This document shows, piece after piece, positions 1 to 5,897 of a stretch of DNA of 5,909 nt. The notes under the pieces are model-generated. The model searched no databases, was not told where the DNA came from, and saw only the letters and a program-made list of their open reading frames with translations. The position numbers and the translations under genes are program-made. Numbering within the stretch: the stretch's first letter is position 1; each line of letters opens with the position of its first letter. Origin of the DNA: Clostridiaceae bacterium UBA5444 (GTDB taxonomy: Bacteria > Bacillota > Clostridia > Clostridiales > Oxobacteraceae); the NCBI GenBank assembly GCA_002426575.1, contig DIRE01000031.1, positions 1 to 5,909 on the forward strand, written 5' to 3'.

Positions 1-1247
1 ACATCCTGCTGAACTATTCCTATGTTTTTTCTTAATGATTTTAAAGTAATATCCTTTATATCTATTCCATCTATTGTTATTTCCCCTTGGTCAATCTCAT
101 AAAACCTTGGAAGAAGGCTAAGAAGCGTAGTCTTTCCTGCTCCTGATGGTCCAACTATTGCAACGGTTTCTCCCTCTTCGACCTTTAAATTTATGTTAGA
201 TAAAATTGTTTCCTTATTATCGTAACTAAATGCTACATTTTTATACTCTATCTCTCCCCTAGCATTTTCAAGTTCAATAGCTCCCTCTTTATCAACTATG
301 TCAGGCTCAATTTCAAGAGCTTCAACAAACCTCCTAAACCCTGCCATTCCCTGTTGATACTGCTCAACAAATCTAAACAGCATTGTCAGAGGCTGCATAA
401 ATTGGCTTATGTACATTATAAATGCGAAAAGGTCTCCATAGCTAATATCTCCTATAGCTACAAAATATCCTCCAGCAGTCACTGTAATTACTATCGCCAT
501 ATTTGACAAAAAGTTTATACCTGAGTCAAATATTCCTATGTGTCTTACAGCTTTAGATCTTAAGTTTTTGTATGTTAAACTTCCTTCATTAAACTTTTCT
601 GTTTCATAATCCTCATTTGTAAAGGATTTTACAACCTTTATGCCTGAAATGCTATCTTCAACCCTCCCATTTATATCTGCAATGCTTTCCCTAAGACTTT
701 TAAAAATCTCACGTATCTTTTTATTGTATTTGACCATAAATATAAACATGAAAGGTATTAGTATAAATACTATAAGAGTAAGCTTATAATTTATACTCCA
801 CAAAAGTATAAATGAGCCTATTATTTTTATTGTAGACAAAAATAAATTCTCAGGGCCATGATGGGCTATCTCTGCAATGTCAAATAAATCGTTTACCACT
901 CTAGACATTATATGACCAGTTTTTGTATTATCATAAAAGCTAAATGATAGTTTCTGCAGATGAGAAAACAGTTCAACTCTCATATCATATTCCATTCTAA
1001 CTCCAAGTACATGTCCATAATATCCAACTAAATATTCAAAAAACATTCTTACTACATAAAGCAGCGTTAAAATAATTCCATATTTGAATATAAGAGGTAT
1101 ATCTTTATTTGGTATAACATTATTTACTATATTTCTTGTTGCCATAGGATATACTAAATCCGCCACTGCAATTAGAAGTGCGCAAGTAATATCAAGTATA
1201 AGAAGTTTCCTATGAGGTTTATAATATTTAATAAACTTTTTTAACAT
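1..1247 (-). CDS. ABC exporter, fused transmembrane and ATP-binding domains (3' end outside window)
   Basis: This is a type I ABC exporter half-transporter in which one chain carries both the membrane domain and the ATPase domain; two chains pair in the cytoplasmic membrane to drive export. 415 codons are visible, starting MLKKFIKYYKPHRK. Hydrophobic segments fill roughly residues 15-300. The motif LSFSFYDNTKTGHIMSRVVND is typical of the first cytoplasmic loop of this family. The nucleotide-binding domain starts near residue 335, with the A-loop tyrosine at 342 (VAFSYDN), Walker A GPSGAGKT at 366-373 and Q-loop IGIVQQD ending at 415. The LSGGQ signature, Walker B and H-loop would lie beyond the left edge, so the truncation is due to the window and not decay. 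ATG at 1247 is preceded by a GGGGG ribosome binding site at about 1255-1259. The gene has its own promoter. The substrate cannot be told from sequence; drug, lipid or peptide export are all possible. A partner half-transporter gene could lie beyond the edge. Confidence 0.93.
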   Translation of the reverse strand, partial: MLKKFIKYYKPHRKLLILDITCALLIAVADLVYPMATRNIVNNVIPNKDIPLIFKYGIILTLLYVVRMFFEYLVGYYGHVLGVRMEYDMRVELFSHLQKLSFSFYDNTKTGHIMSRVVNDLFDIAEIAHHGPENLFLSTIKIIGSFILLWSINYKLTLIVFILIPFMFIFMVKYNKKIREIFKSLRESIADINGRVEDSISGIKVVKSFTNEDYETEKFNEGSLTYKNLRSKAVRHIGIFDSGINFLSNMAIVITVTAGGYFVAIGDISYGDLFAFIMYISQFMQPLTMLFRFVEQYQQGMAGFRRFVEALEIEPDIVDKEGAIELENARGEIEYKNVAFSYDNKETILSNINLKVEEGETVAIVGPSGAGKTTLLSLLPRFYEIDQGEITIDGIDIKDITLKSLRKNIGIVQQD

Positions 1248-1269
1248 TTTTCTACCCCCAATATGGTAT

Positions 1270-1298
1270 ATTATATAGCATTATAAAGAAATTGTCAG
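1270..1298 (-). promoter_or_regulatory. Sigma-A-type promoter of the ABC exporter gene
   Basis: On the minus strand a -35 box CTGACA (1293-1298, five of six consensus bases) is separated by exactly 17 bases from a perfect -10 box TATAAT (1270-1275). Transcription would start near 1263, giving a leader of about 16 bases that still contains the GGGGG ribosome binding site. This is the best promoter in the window. It lies just after the terminator of the preceding gene, so the exporter looks independently transcribed. Confidence 0.75.
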
Positions 1299-1330
1299 TC
1301 TACATATTTGTTAAATAAATAAAGCAAACT

Positions 1331-1364
1331 AAAAAAGGTAAGCAAAGTTAATAATGCTTACCTT
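1331..1364 (-). terminator. Rho-independent terminator of the 110-residue membrane protein gene
   Basis: The ten-base arm AAGGTAAGCA and its complement TGCTTACCTT (plus-strand 1335-1344 and 1355-1364) form a perfect stem with a ten-base loop. On the minus strand the stem runs into a T tract at 1331-1336. The upstream arm covers the last two arginine codons and part of the stop codon of the gene it terminates (stop at 1358-1360). It separates that gene from the ABC exporter. Confidence 0.85.
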
Positions 1365-1690
1365 CTCATATCGCTCTTTTCTTTCCACTCATAGTAGTCA
1401 TTTCTTTGCAAAAAATACAATATAAACCCTACTAAAGCAAATATAGCATACTTTATATAAATAGCCTTCATTCCTAATGAAGCTGGCAAATTATTATAAA
1501 ATATAATAAAAGCAATAAATCCTGCTATAGATATAAAAATAGTTGGATATTTTCTTTGAGGTTTTAGAAGCCTTGTCCAATTAATCCCTGCAACTATTCC
1601 CCCTGCAGCAAATGTAAATAATATGCTAAATACAGGAATTACTATAGGATGATACGGCGCCCTAACCACCTTCCTATTATCATTTGTCAT
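1358..1690 (-). CDS. Small three-helix membrane protein of unknown function
   Basis: I do not recognise a named family for this 110-residue protein. Three hydrophobic segments are visible at roughly residues 15-36, 49-66 and 76-94. Short charged ends flank them (MTNDNRKVVRAPYHP at the start, RNDYYEWKEKSDMRR at the end), and a basic loop (RLLKPQRKYP) lies between helices 1 and 2. The positive N-terminus and loop suggest an inner-membrane protein with few exposed domains. There are no cysteines and no obvious catalytic motif. The ATG at 1690 is well supported: GGAGG at 1698-1702 lies seven bases upstream. The gene has a plausible promoter and ends in a strong terminator, so it is probably a single-gene unit. 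Its neighbours on both sides are also membrane proteins, which hints at an envelope role but does not show one. Confidence 0.8.
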   Translation of the reverse strand: MTNDNRKVVRAPYHPIVIPVFSILFTFAAGGIVAGINWTRLLKPQRKYPTIFISIAGFIAFIIFYNNLPASLGMKAIYIKYAIFALVGFILYFLQRNDYYEWKEKSDMRR

Positions 1691-1726
1691 CGCTATTCCT
1701 CCATCAATGTTAATCTTTAATAATTA

Positions 1727-1755
1727 ATTATAATATTAAAGCATTATATAGTCCA
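1727..1755 (-). promoter_or_regulatory. Probable promoter of the 110-residue membrane protein gene
   Basis: On the minus strand TGGACT (1750-1755, four of six -35 bases) and TATAAT (1727-1732, perfect -10) are 17 bases apart, upstream of the GGAGG ribosome binding site. A second perfect TATAAT at 1743-1748 has no good -35 partner. In such AT-rich DNA chance -10 matches are common, so this is a moderate prediction. Confidence 0.45.
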
Positions 1756-1767
1756 TTATAAATACTA

Positions 1768-1790
1768 AAGGCCTAAATATATTAGGCCTT
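1768..1790 (-). terminator. Hairpin at the end of the CmpB-like gene, probable terminator
   Basis: AAGGCCTAA (1768-1776) and TTAGGCCTT (1782-1790) form a perfect nine-base stem around a five-base loop. The stop codon (1782-1784) and the last two codons lie inside the stem. On the minus strand the following bases are only moderately T-rich (TAGTATTTATAA), so termination may be partial. The plus strand has no T tract after the stem, so it would act on the minus-strand transcript only. Confidence 0.55.
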
Positions 1791-2195
1791 CCTTAAAATC
1801 CCTAGTGATATTAAAGCATCATGTAGTCTTTCAAAAAGTAGCCCCGCTATAAACCATGGAAAAGCATAATCTAATCTTATAAACCCAAGTACTGAATAGG
1901 GAGTTCCGCTATAATCCCAGGGGCATGTTCTAGTAAATGTCTTTAATAGGTAGCCTGTTGTGAATTCGATTGTAAATATAAGTAAAACGTAAACACCTCC
2001 TCTTAATACAGCAGGCCATCTTCTTATGCGGTTGTGAACAGGCTCGAGAAGTATGGCAAGGCCATATATGGGAAACATCCATATATAGGTCCATCCCATA
2101 AGTTTTACGTCACCTTTAAAAAGTGAACCAAGTCCCGTCCAGAATATTTCTGTACACCATCCTACAAGTCCATATATTAAAAATCTTAATCCCAT
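1782..2195 (-). CDS. CmpB-family (putative ABC-transporter type IV) four-helix membrane protein
   Basis: This 137-residue protein looks like the CmpB / 'putative ABC-transporter type IV' family, whose biochemical role is not established; the family name does not prove transport. Four hydrophobic stretches lie at roughly residues 4-22, 33-50, 66-85 and 109-122. Family-like features are the early WCTEIFW motif (glutamate 16), MFPIYGLAILLEP, a second membrane glutamate in IEFTTGY (77), the signature CPWDYSG (91-97), and FPWFIAGLLFERL near the end. No ATPase domain is fused and none lies next door in the same unit. ATG at 2195 is the only ATG before an in-frame stop upstream, but no convincing ribosome binding site precedes it (GTAGAAAATAGACTT). 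Translation may be weak, or the true start may be elsewhere, for example methionine 33, which would lose the first helix and is less likely. The gene is bounded by hairpins at both ends. Confidence 0.75.
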   Translation of the reverse strand: MGLRFLIYGLVGWCTEIFWTGLGSLFKGDVKLMGWTYIWMFPIYGLAILLEPVHNRIRRWPAVLRGGVYVLLIFTIEFTTGYLLKTFTRTCPWDYSGTPYSVLGFIRLDYAFPWFIAGLLFERLHDALISLGILRKA

Positions 2196-2232
2196 AAGTC
2201 TATTTTCTACATTAATTCAATAATTATTTATA

Positions 2233-2268
2233 TAAAATCAGATTATGTTAAAACATAATCTGATTTTA
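2233..2268 (-). terminator. Strong hairpin terminator after the TGS-kinase gene, possibly bidirectional
   Basis: AAAATCAGATTATG (2234-2247) pairs perfectly with CATAATCTGATTTT (2254-2267), and the pair T2233-A2268 extends the stem to 15 bases around a six-base loop. On the minus strand the stem ends in TTTTA and more AT-rich sequence. It starts 18 bases after the kinase stop codon. It would end the putative regulator-SUKH-kinase transcription unit. The arm also ends in TTTT when read on the plus strand, but no plus-strand gene needs it. Confidence 0.85.
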
Positions 2269-2285
2269 AAATCTACAATATATAT

Positions 2286-3947
2286 TTAATCAACATCAAA
2301 GCAGCTGCCGCCTATAAACTCCCTTATTATAGAATTTTGAGGTATTTCATCTTCTTTACTAGGCATAAAATACTCCAAAAACTGCAATAATCTTTTTGCT
2401 TCTGAATATGCGCTGCTAGTTTTGCCTATCTCTCTTAAAAGAGGCTCAGCATGGCTTTTTAAAACACCTAGTTCATATACAAGGGTTGAATTAAACATAA
2501 TGTCTGCGTCTTCTTGGTAAGGAAATATATTCTTATCCTCTCCCCTTCTTACAGATAACCAACCTAAAAGCGTATCTTCTGCGCTTTTTCCCCTTGTTCT
2601 ATTATCCCTTACAATTCTTCTAAGGAGTCTAACATCAGTAGTTGGAATCCTATTGTGATTATCTATATTAAGTTGAGTTAGAGCACTTACATATATTTTG
2701 AATTTATTCTCTGATGGTATTCCGCTTGTAAGTGTTTCATTTAATCCATGGATGCCCTCCAATATTAAAACAAAATCATCGCTCATTTTTAATATATCCC
2801 CATTGTATTCTCTTTTTCCCGTAACAAAGTTGTATTTAGGTATGTGTACTTCCTCTCCGTTTAAAAGCTTATTCAAATGTTCATTTAAAAGCTCAAGATC
2901 AAGAGCATATATTGATTCAAAATCATAATCACCATTTTCATCTCTTGGTGTCTTTTCTCTCTCAACAAAATAATTATCAAGAGAAATAGTATGAGGCTTA
3001 AGGCCATTTACCCTAAGTTGAACGGAAAGTCTTTTTGAAAACGTGGTTTTACCAGAGGATGAAGGCCCTGATATAAGTACGATTTTAACATAATCTCTTT
3101 TATCTGTAATCATATCAGCTATATGGGCTATTTTCTTTTCATGAAGTGCTTCAGATACCCTTATAATATCCCCTATCTCTTCCTTGTGAATCTTTTCGTT
3201 TAATGCTCCCACGTCTGCTACGTCAAGTATCTTAGCCCACTTTTCTGCTTCTCTAAATACTGAAAATAGTTTTTTCTGATCCTCAAATGGTGGCATTGAA
3301 TTTGGATCATATATGCTTGGAAACTTTAATAAAAACCCTGGTTTATAATAAATAAGGTCAAACTTTTTTAGATATCCAGTAGAAGGAACCATATTCCCAT
3401 AGAAATAATCATATATTGTACCGCATTTATATACATATACGCTATCCTTTTTCCAATACTTAAGCAGCCTTAGTCTATCCCTTTGTTTAGTCTTCTCAAA
3501 AGCCTCTACAACTTCATCTATTGGTACCTCTTCTCTTTCAAATGGTATATCTTCCTTAATGAGCTCTTTCATTCTTTTCTTTATAATCTGTACAGTATTT
3601 TCGTCAAACTTATCAACATTATGAACTTCTCCATATATTCCTTTATTTATTGAATGTTCTATAGACACTTTGCACCCTGGCAAAACCTCTGTAGCAGCTC
3701 TTATGAGCACAAATGAAAGTCCTCTTGTATATATCCTTCTTGCTTCGTAAGATTCCAAGGTCAAAAACACCACTCTGCAATCTTTGTATAATCTTTCAGT
3801 AAGCTCTGTAAGATTATTATCCACCTTAGCAATTAATATATCGTACTTATATTCATACTTTTGCTTTTCTGCAATATCTATAAGCTTAATTCCTTTTTCA
3901 TATTCTTCAACATGGCCATCACTAAATGTAATATCTATACTTTCCAT
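2286..3947 (-). CDS. TGS / ThrRS-like domain fused to uridine-kinase-like nucleoside kinase
   Basis: This 553-residue protein belongs to the nucleoside-kinase family in which a uridine kinase / phosphoribulokinase-type P-loop domain is preceded by modules resembling the N-terminus of threonyl-tRNA synthetase. Residues 1-65 resemble a TGS domain. Residues 70-210 resemble the ThrRS second additional domain (LPGCKVSIEHSINKGIYGEV at 89-108; GNMVPSTGYLKKF at 184-196). The kinase part holds Walker A GPSSSGKT (294-301), LDNYF (323-327), PRDENGDYDFES (334-345), the strand LILEGIHGL (394-402), the arginine-rich lid RLLRRIVRDNRTRG (440-453) and FPYQEDADIMFNS (475-487). Phosphorylation of uridine/cytidine is the family expectation; the real substrate is not shown. 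ATG at 3947 follows AGGGG at 3958-3962, with about ten bases between. It lies 39 bases after the SUKH-TPR gene with no terminator between, so co-transcription is likely, and a strong hairpin follows. All four positions equivalent to the ThrRS editing-site metal ligands are changed. Confidence 0.9.
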   Translation of the reverse strand: MESIDITFSDGHVEEYEKGIKLIDIAEKQKYEYKYDILIAKVDNNLTELTERLYKDCRVVFLTLESYEARRIYTRGLSFVLIRAATEVLPGCKVSIEHSINKGIYGEVHNVDKFDENTVQIIKKRMKELIKEDIPFEREEVPIDEVVEAFEKTKQRDRLRLLKYWKKDSVYVYKCGTIYDYFYGNMVPSTGYLKKFDLIYYKPGFLLKFPSIYDPNSMPPFEDQKKLFSVFREAEKWAKILDVADVGALNEKIHKEEIGDIIRVSEALHEKKIAHIADMITDKRDYVKIVLISGPSSSGKTTFSKRLSVQLRVNGLKPHTISLDNYFVEREKTPRDENGDYDFESIYALDLELLNEHLNKLLNGEEVHIPKYNFVTGKREYNGDILKMSDDFVLILEGIHGLNETLTSGIPSENKFKIYVSALTQLNIDNHNRIPTTDVRLLRRIVRDNRTRGKSAEDTLLGWLSVRRGEDKNIFPYQEDADIMFNSTLVYELGVLKSHAEPLLREIGKTSSAYSEAKRLLQFLEYFMPSKEDEIPQNSIIREFIGGSCFDVD

Positions 3948-3986
3948 TTTAGTTCAACCCCTAATTTAAATTTATTATATAACATA

Positions 3987-5096
3987 TTATTGATAAAACA
4001 TTCTTCCTCTATTTAAAACCTTTATATACTTTATATCTTTTCTGCATATGCCCTCTGCCCAAACAAGGCCAATCTTATTATATATAGGTATTAACTCCTC
4101 TAGTATTCTCATTTTAAGGTTACAATCATCTGTAAGGATCATTGCATTATTAAGTTCTCTAATAGCTTCTTCATATTTTTTGTCATTTAGATATTCTTGT
4201 GATAGGGCTAGTCTAAACTCAGGGTCATAGGGCTCATTTTGCTTTACAAAATTCATAAAAGTTTTGTCCACACATTCTGCATTATAAAAATCCGCATTAT
4301 CATTTATTATATCAAATATTTCACCTATAACATAATATGGTACCCCTATATCATCCTCTTGCCAATAGCTGTATCCTGATGCTGCAATTGGGGTTTTGGC
4401 CCCTTTAAATAGTATAGCAAGGGCTTCCCCCTTATTTTTGTAGAACAGATGCTTTCCAAGTATATAATATGGTGCAGTATATTTAGGAGAAAAAGCATTG
4501 GCCCTTGCTAAATATTTAACCCCTAAGGCTTCATTTTCGTCTATTATGCTATTTGCCTTTATACAGAGAGATTGTACTGCAAATGGATCCCTATTTAATA
4601 TTAGTTCATTTAAATCCTTCTCGCATTTTGCATTTAATATCTCATTTTTATCATAATCAAACAAAGAACATATTTCATCCACCTTATCCGTACACTCTTG
4701 GTACTCTTCACTTGTGCCTTCATATAGGTATTCCTCGGGAAATAATAACGCCTTATACTCCTGTACCAAACAATTATATATAAAATTATCAAAAGTTGAA
4801 TTCAATATTATGTAATTATATGTTTCACTAAGCCATAAAACCACATAATACTCACCACTAGTTTCTCCATATTTAAGAAAACAAAAACAGTCTCCGTTTT
4901 CAAGGCATCCGAAAGGGAATAAGTTTATTTCCATAGCTCCGCCGAGTCTTAAATTGTTTTCAATAAAATCTGCCGCCGGGAAAAACTCACAGTTTCCCAG
5001 AATATACCCATCTCCAAGCTCTGCCACCAACAATTTATAAGCATCGGGAAGATAAAAATTGTACTTTCTCTCAAACTTCTCAAATCTATACCCCAT
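3987..5096 (-). CDS. SMI1/KNR4 (SUKH)-like domain protein with TPR-like C-terminus
   Basis: The N-terminal ~110 residues resemble the SMI1/KNR4 (SUKH) fold: a helix with KYNFYLPDAYKLLVAELGDGYI (residues 11-32), EFFPAADFIENN (37-48), then LFPFGCLENGDCFCF (59-73) and the strand-rich EYYVVLWLSETYNYIILNSTFDNFI (82-106). SUKH domains bind partner proteins and are best known as immunity proteins against toxins, though many are regulatory. The C-terminal half is helical, with one TPR-like unit at about 294-326 (LALSQEYLNDKKYEEAIRELNNAMIL) and a weaker stretch at 190-235. There is no signal peptide or membrane segment, so it is cytoplasmic and probably a protein-binding adaptor. I place the start at ATG 5096 (369 residues), because GGGGG at 5104-5108 sits seven bases upstream. 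A TTG at 5126 is in frame but has no such site. No toxin gene is adjacent. The gene probably shares a transcript with the Crp/Fnr regulator upstream and the kinase downstream. Confidence 0.78.
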   Translation of the reverse strand: MGYRFEKFERKYNFYLPDAYKLLVAELGDGYILGNCEFFPAADFIENNLRLGGAMEINLFPFGCLENGDCFCFLKYGETSGEYYVVLWLSETYNYIILNSTFDNFIYNCLVQEYKALLFPEEYLYEGTSEEYQECTDKVDEICSLFDYDKNEILNAKCEKDLNELILNRDPFAVQSLCIKANSIIDENEALGVKYLARANAFSPKYTAPYYILGKHLFYKNKGEALAILFKGAKTPIAASGYSYWQEDDIGVPYYVIGEIFDIINDNADFYNAECVDKTFMNFVKQNEPYDPEFRLALSQEYLNDKKYEEAIRELNNAMILTDDCNLKMRILEELIPIYNKIGLVWAEGICRKDIKYIKVLNRGRMFYQ

Positions 5097-5103
5097 AAGT
5101 ATT

Positions 5104-5108
5104 CCCCC
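5104..5108 (-). promoter_or_regulatory. Ribosome binding site fixing the SUKH-TPR start
   Basis: GGGGG followed by seven bases and ATG at 5096. This is what decides for the 369-residue form over a ten-residue-longer form starting at TTG 5126, whose own codon region would contain this site. Confidence 0.75.
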
Positions 5109-5151
5109 AGTAAAAAATAAAGCCAATTTAAACTTTATCTATATTGTTATT

Positions 5152-5829
5152 TCATACTATCCAGCTTGATAGCTTATCAATATCCTTAATTATTATGCTG
5201 CTGCCTATCTCTATTGCGCCATCATTTTTAAGCCTTGTAAGAGCCCTAGTTACCGTTTCTCTTGCACTTCCTACAACATCTGCTAGCTCTTGCCTTGTTA
5301 TATCAAGGTTTAGTTCAATTCCATCTTCAGTTTTAACTCCGTGACTTTTAGATAGTTTAATTAAAGCCACTGCAGTTCTTTGAACCGTATCATTAAATGC
5401 CATGTTCATTATTTCATAGCTTGCCATAACAAGTCTTTTGCTTAGTACTTTTATAAGCTGAAGCGCTAAACTAGAATTACTCATTATAAGCTCTTCTAGA
5501 TCCTTGCTTTTTATCATACCTATTGTTCCATCCTCTATTACTTCTGCCGTAGCCGGGTAATTTATATTATCAAAAAGTGTTGTCTCTGCAAAAACGTGGC
5601 CTGATCCGAATATATGAATTATATGTTCCCTTCCATCACTAGATGACTTATATATCTTAATCATACCAGATATTACAAAAAAGAAGGCTTCCCCTGGTTC
5701 ACCCTCCATAAAAATTATCTTTCCTCTTTTATAATTTCTTTTATGGAGTATAGAATATACTTCTTTAAGACTCTCATCATCAAGGTCGCTAAACATAGTT
5801 ACATTCCTTAGAAAGCTTATATCTTCCAT
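5152..5829 (-). CDS. Crp/Fnr-family transcriptional regulator
   Basis: This 225-residue protein has the standard Crp/Fnr length and layout: a cyclic-nucleotide-binding-type beta barrel at about residues 7-120 (FMEGEPGEAFFFVISGMIKIY at 40-60, FGSGHVFAETTLFDN at 74-88), a long dimerisation helix at about 118-145, and a winged helix-turn-helix at about 150-225. The recognition segment TRQELADVVGSARETVTRALTRL (178-200) keeps the RETVTR pattern of CRP, whose R, E and R contact a TGTGA-type half-site. It contains no cysteine, so it cannot carry an FNR-type iron-sulfur cluster. The phosphate-binding cassette reads FAETTLFDNINYPATAEV, keeping the glutamate but lacking the arginine that binds cAMP. 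The effector is therefore unknown. ATG at 5829 has a GGAGGAGGT ribosome binding site five bases upstream. It probably leads a unit with the SUKH-TPR and kinase genes; whether it controls them is not shown. Confidence 0.93.
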   Translation of the reverse strand: MEDISFLRNVTMFSDLDDESLKEVYSILHKRNYKRGKIIFMEGEPGEAFFFVISGMIKIYKSSSDGREHIIHIFGSGHVFAETTLFDNINYPATAEVIEDGTIGMIKSKDLEELIMSNSSLALQLIKVLSKRLVMASYEIMNMAFNDTVQRTAVALIKLSKSHGVKTEDGIELNLDITRQELADVVGSARETVTRALTRLKNDGAIEIGSSIIIKDIDKLSSWIV

Positions 5830-5834
5830 AATCT

Positions 5835-5843
5835 ACCTCCTCC
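5835..5843 (-). promoter_or_regulatory. Very strong ribosome binding site of the Crp/Fnr regulator
   Basis: GGAGGAGGT lies five bases before the ATG at 5829. It is the closest match to the anti-Shine-Dalgarno complement in the window, and suggests efficient translation of the regulator. Confidence 0.85.
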
Positions 5844-5863
5844 ATTTATAAATCCATATGTTC

Positions 5864-5891
5864 ATTCTACCATAAAAAAGTCCAATAAAAA
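5864..5891 (-). promoter_or_regulatory. Predicted extended -10 promoter of the Crp/Fnr regulator
   Basis: On the minus strand TGGTAGAAT (5864-5872) is an extended -10 element (TG, one base, then TAGAAT with five of six consensus bases). A weak -35-like TTTTTA lies at 5886-5891, 16 bases upstream of the hexamer. Transcription would begin near 5857, about 28 bases before the start codon. A perfect TATAAT at 5900-5905 could be an alternative -10, but its -35 would lie beyond the right edge. Confidence 0.4.
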
Positions 5892-5897
5892 CAGGAC
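5880..5897. repeat. Short inverted repeat upstream of the Crp/Fnr gene
   Basis: GTCC (5880-5883) and GGAC (5894-5897) form an interrupted palindrome with a ten-base AT-rich middle, overlapping the predicted -35 region. On the minus strand a six-T run (5874-5879) follows. It could be an operator, the weak terminator of a gene beyond the right edge, or chance. The four-base arms are too short to decide. Confidence 0.25.

Noticed and set aside
1..1247. ABC exporter as a truncated pseudogene, since the signature and Walker B motifs are missing
   Set aside because: The frame is open to the window edge and stops in the Q-loop exactly where the sequence ends; the loss is due to the window.
1248..1357. 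A riboswitch, small RNA or CRISPR in the largest intergenic gaps
   Set aside because: The gaps (about 110 bases or less) are fully explained by promoters, ribosome binding sites and terminators; no repeats or conserved RNA motifs were seen.
3974..3979. TATAAT between the SUKH-TPR and kinase genes as an internal promoter
   Set aside because: The -35 positions at 16-18 base spacing (around AATGTT) do not match consensus, and the gap is only 39 bases of AT-rich DNA.
2698..4783. Several plus-strand reading frames of 60-76 codons between 2698 and 4783, and another at 5144-5344
   Set aside because: They lie antisense inside well-supported genes, have low-complexity Ser/Leu/Ile-rich translations and no recognisable domains.
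5097..5126. A ten-residue N-terminal extension of the SUKH-TPR protein starting at TTG 5126
   Set aside because: TTG at 5126 has no ribosome binding site, while ATG 5096 has GGGGG seven bases upstream and begins right at the conserved SUKH-like helix.
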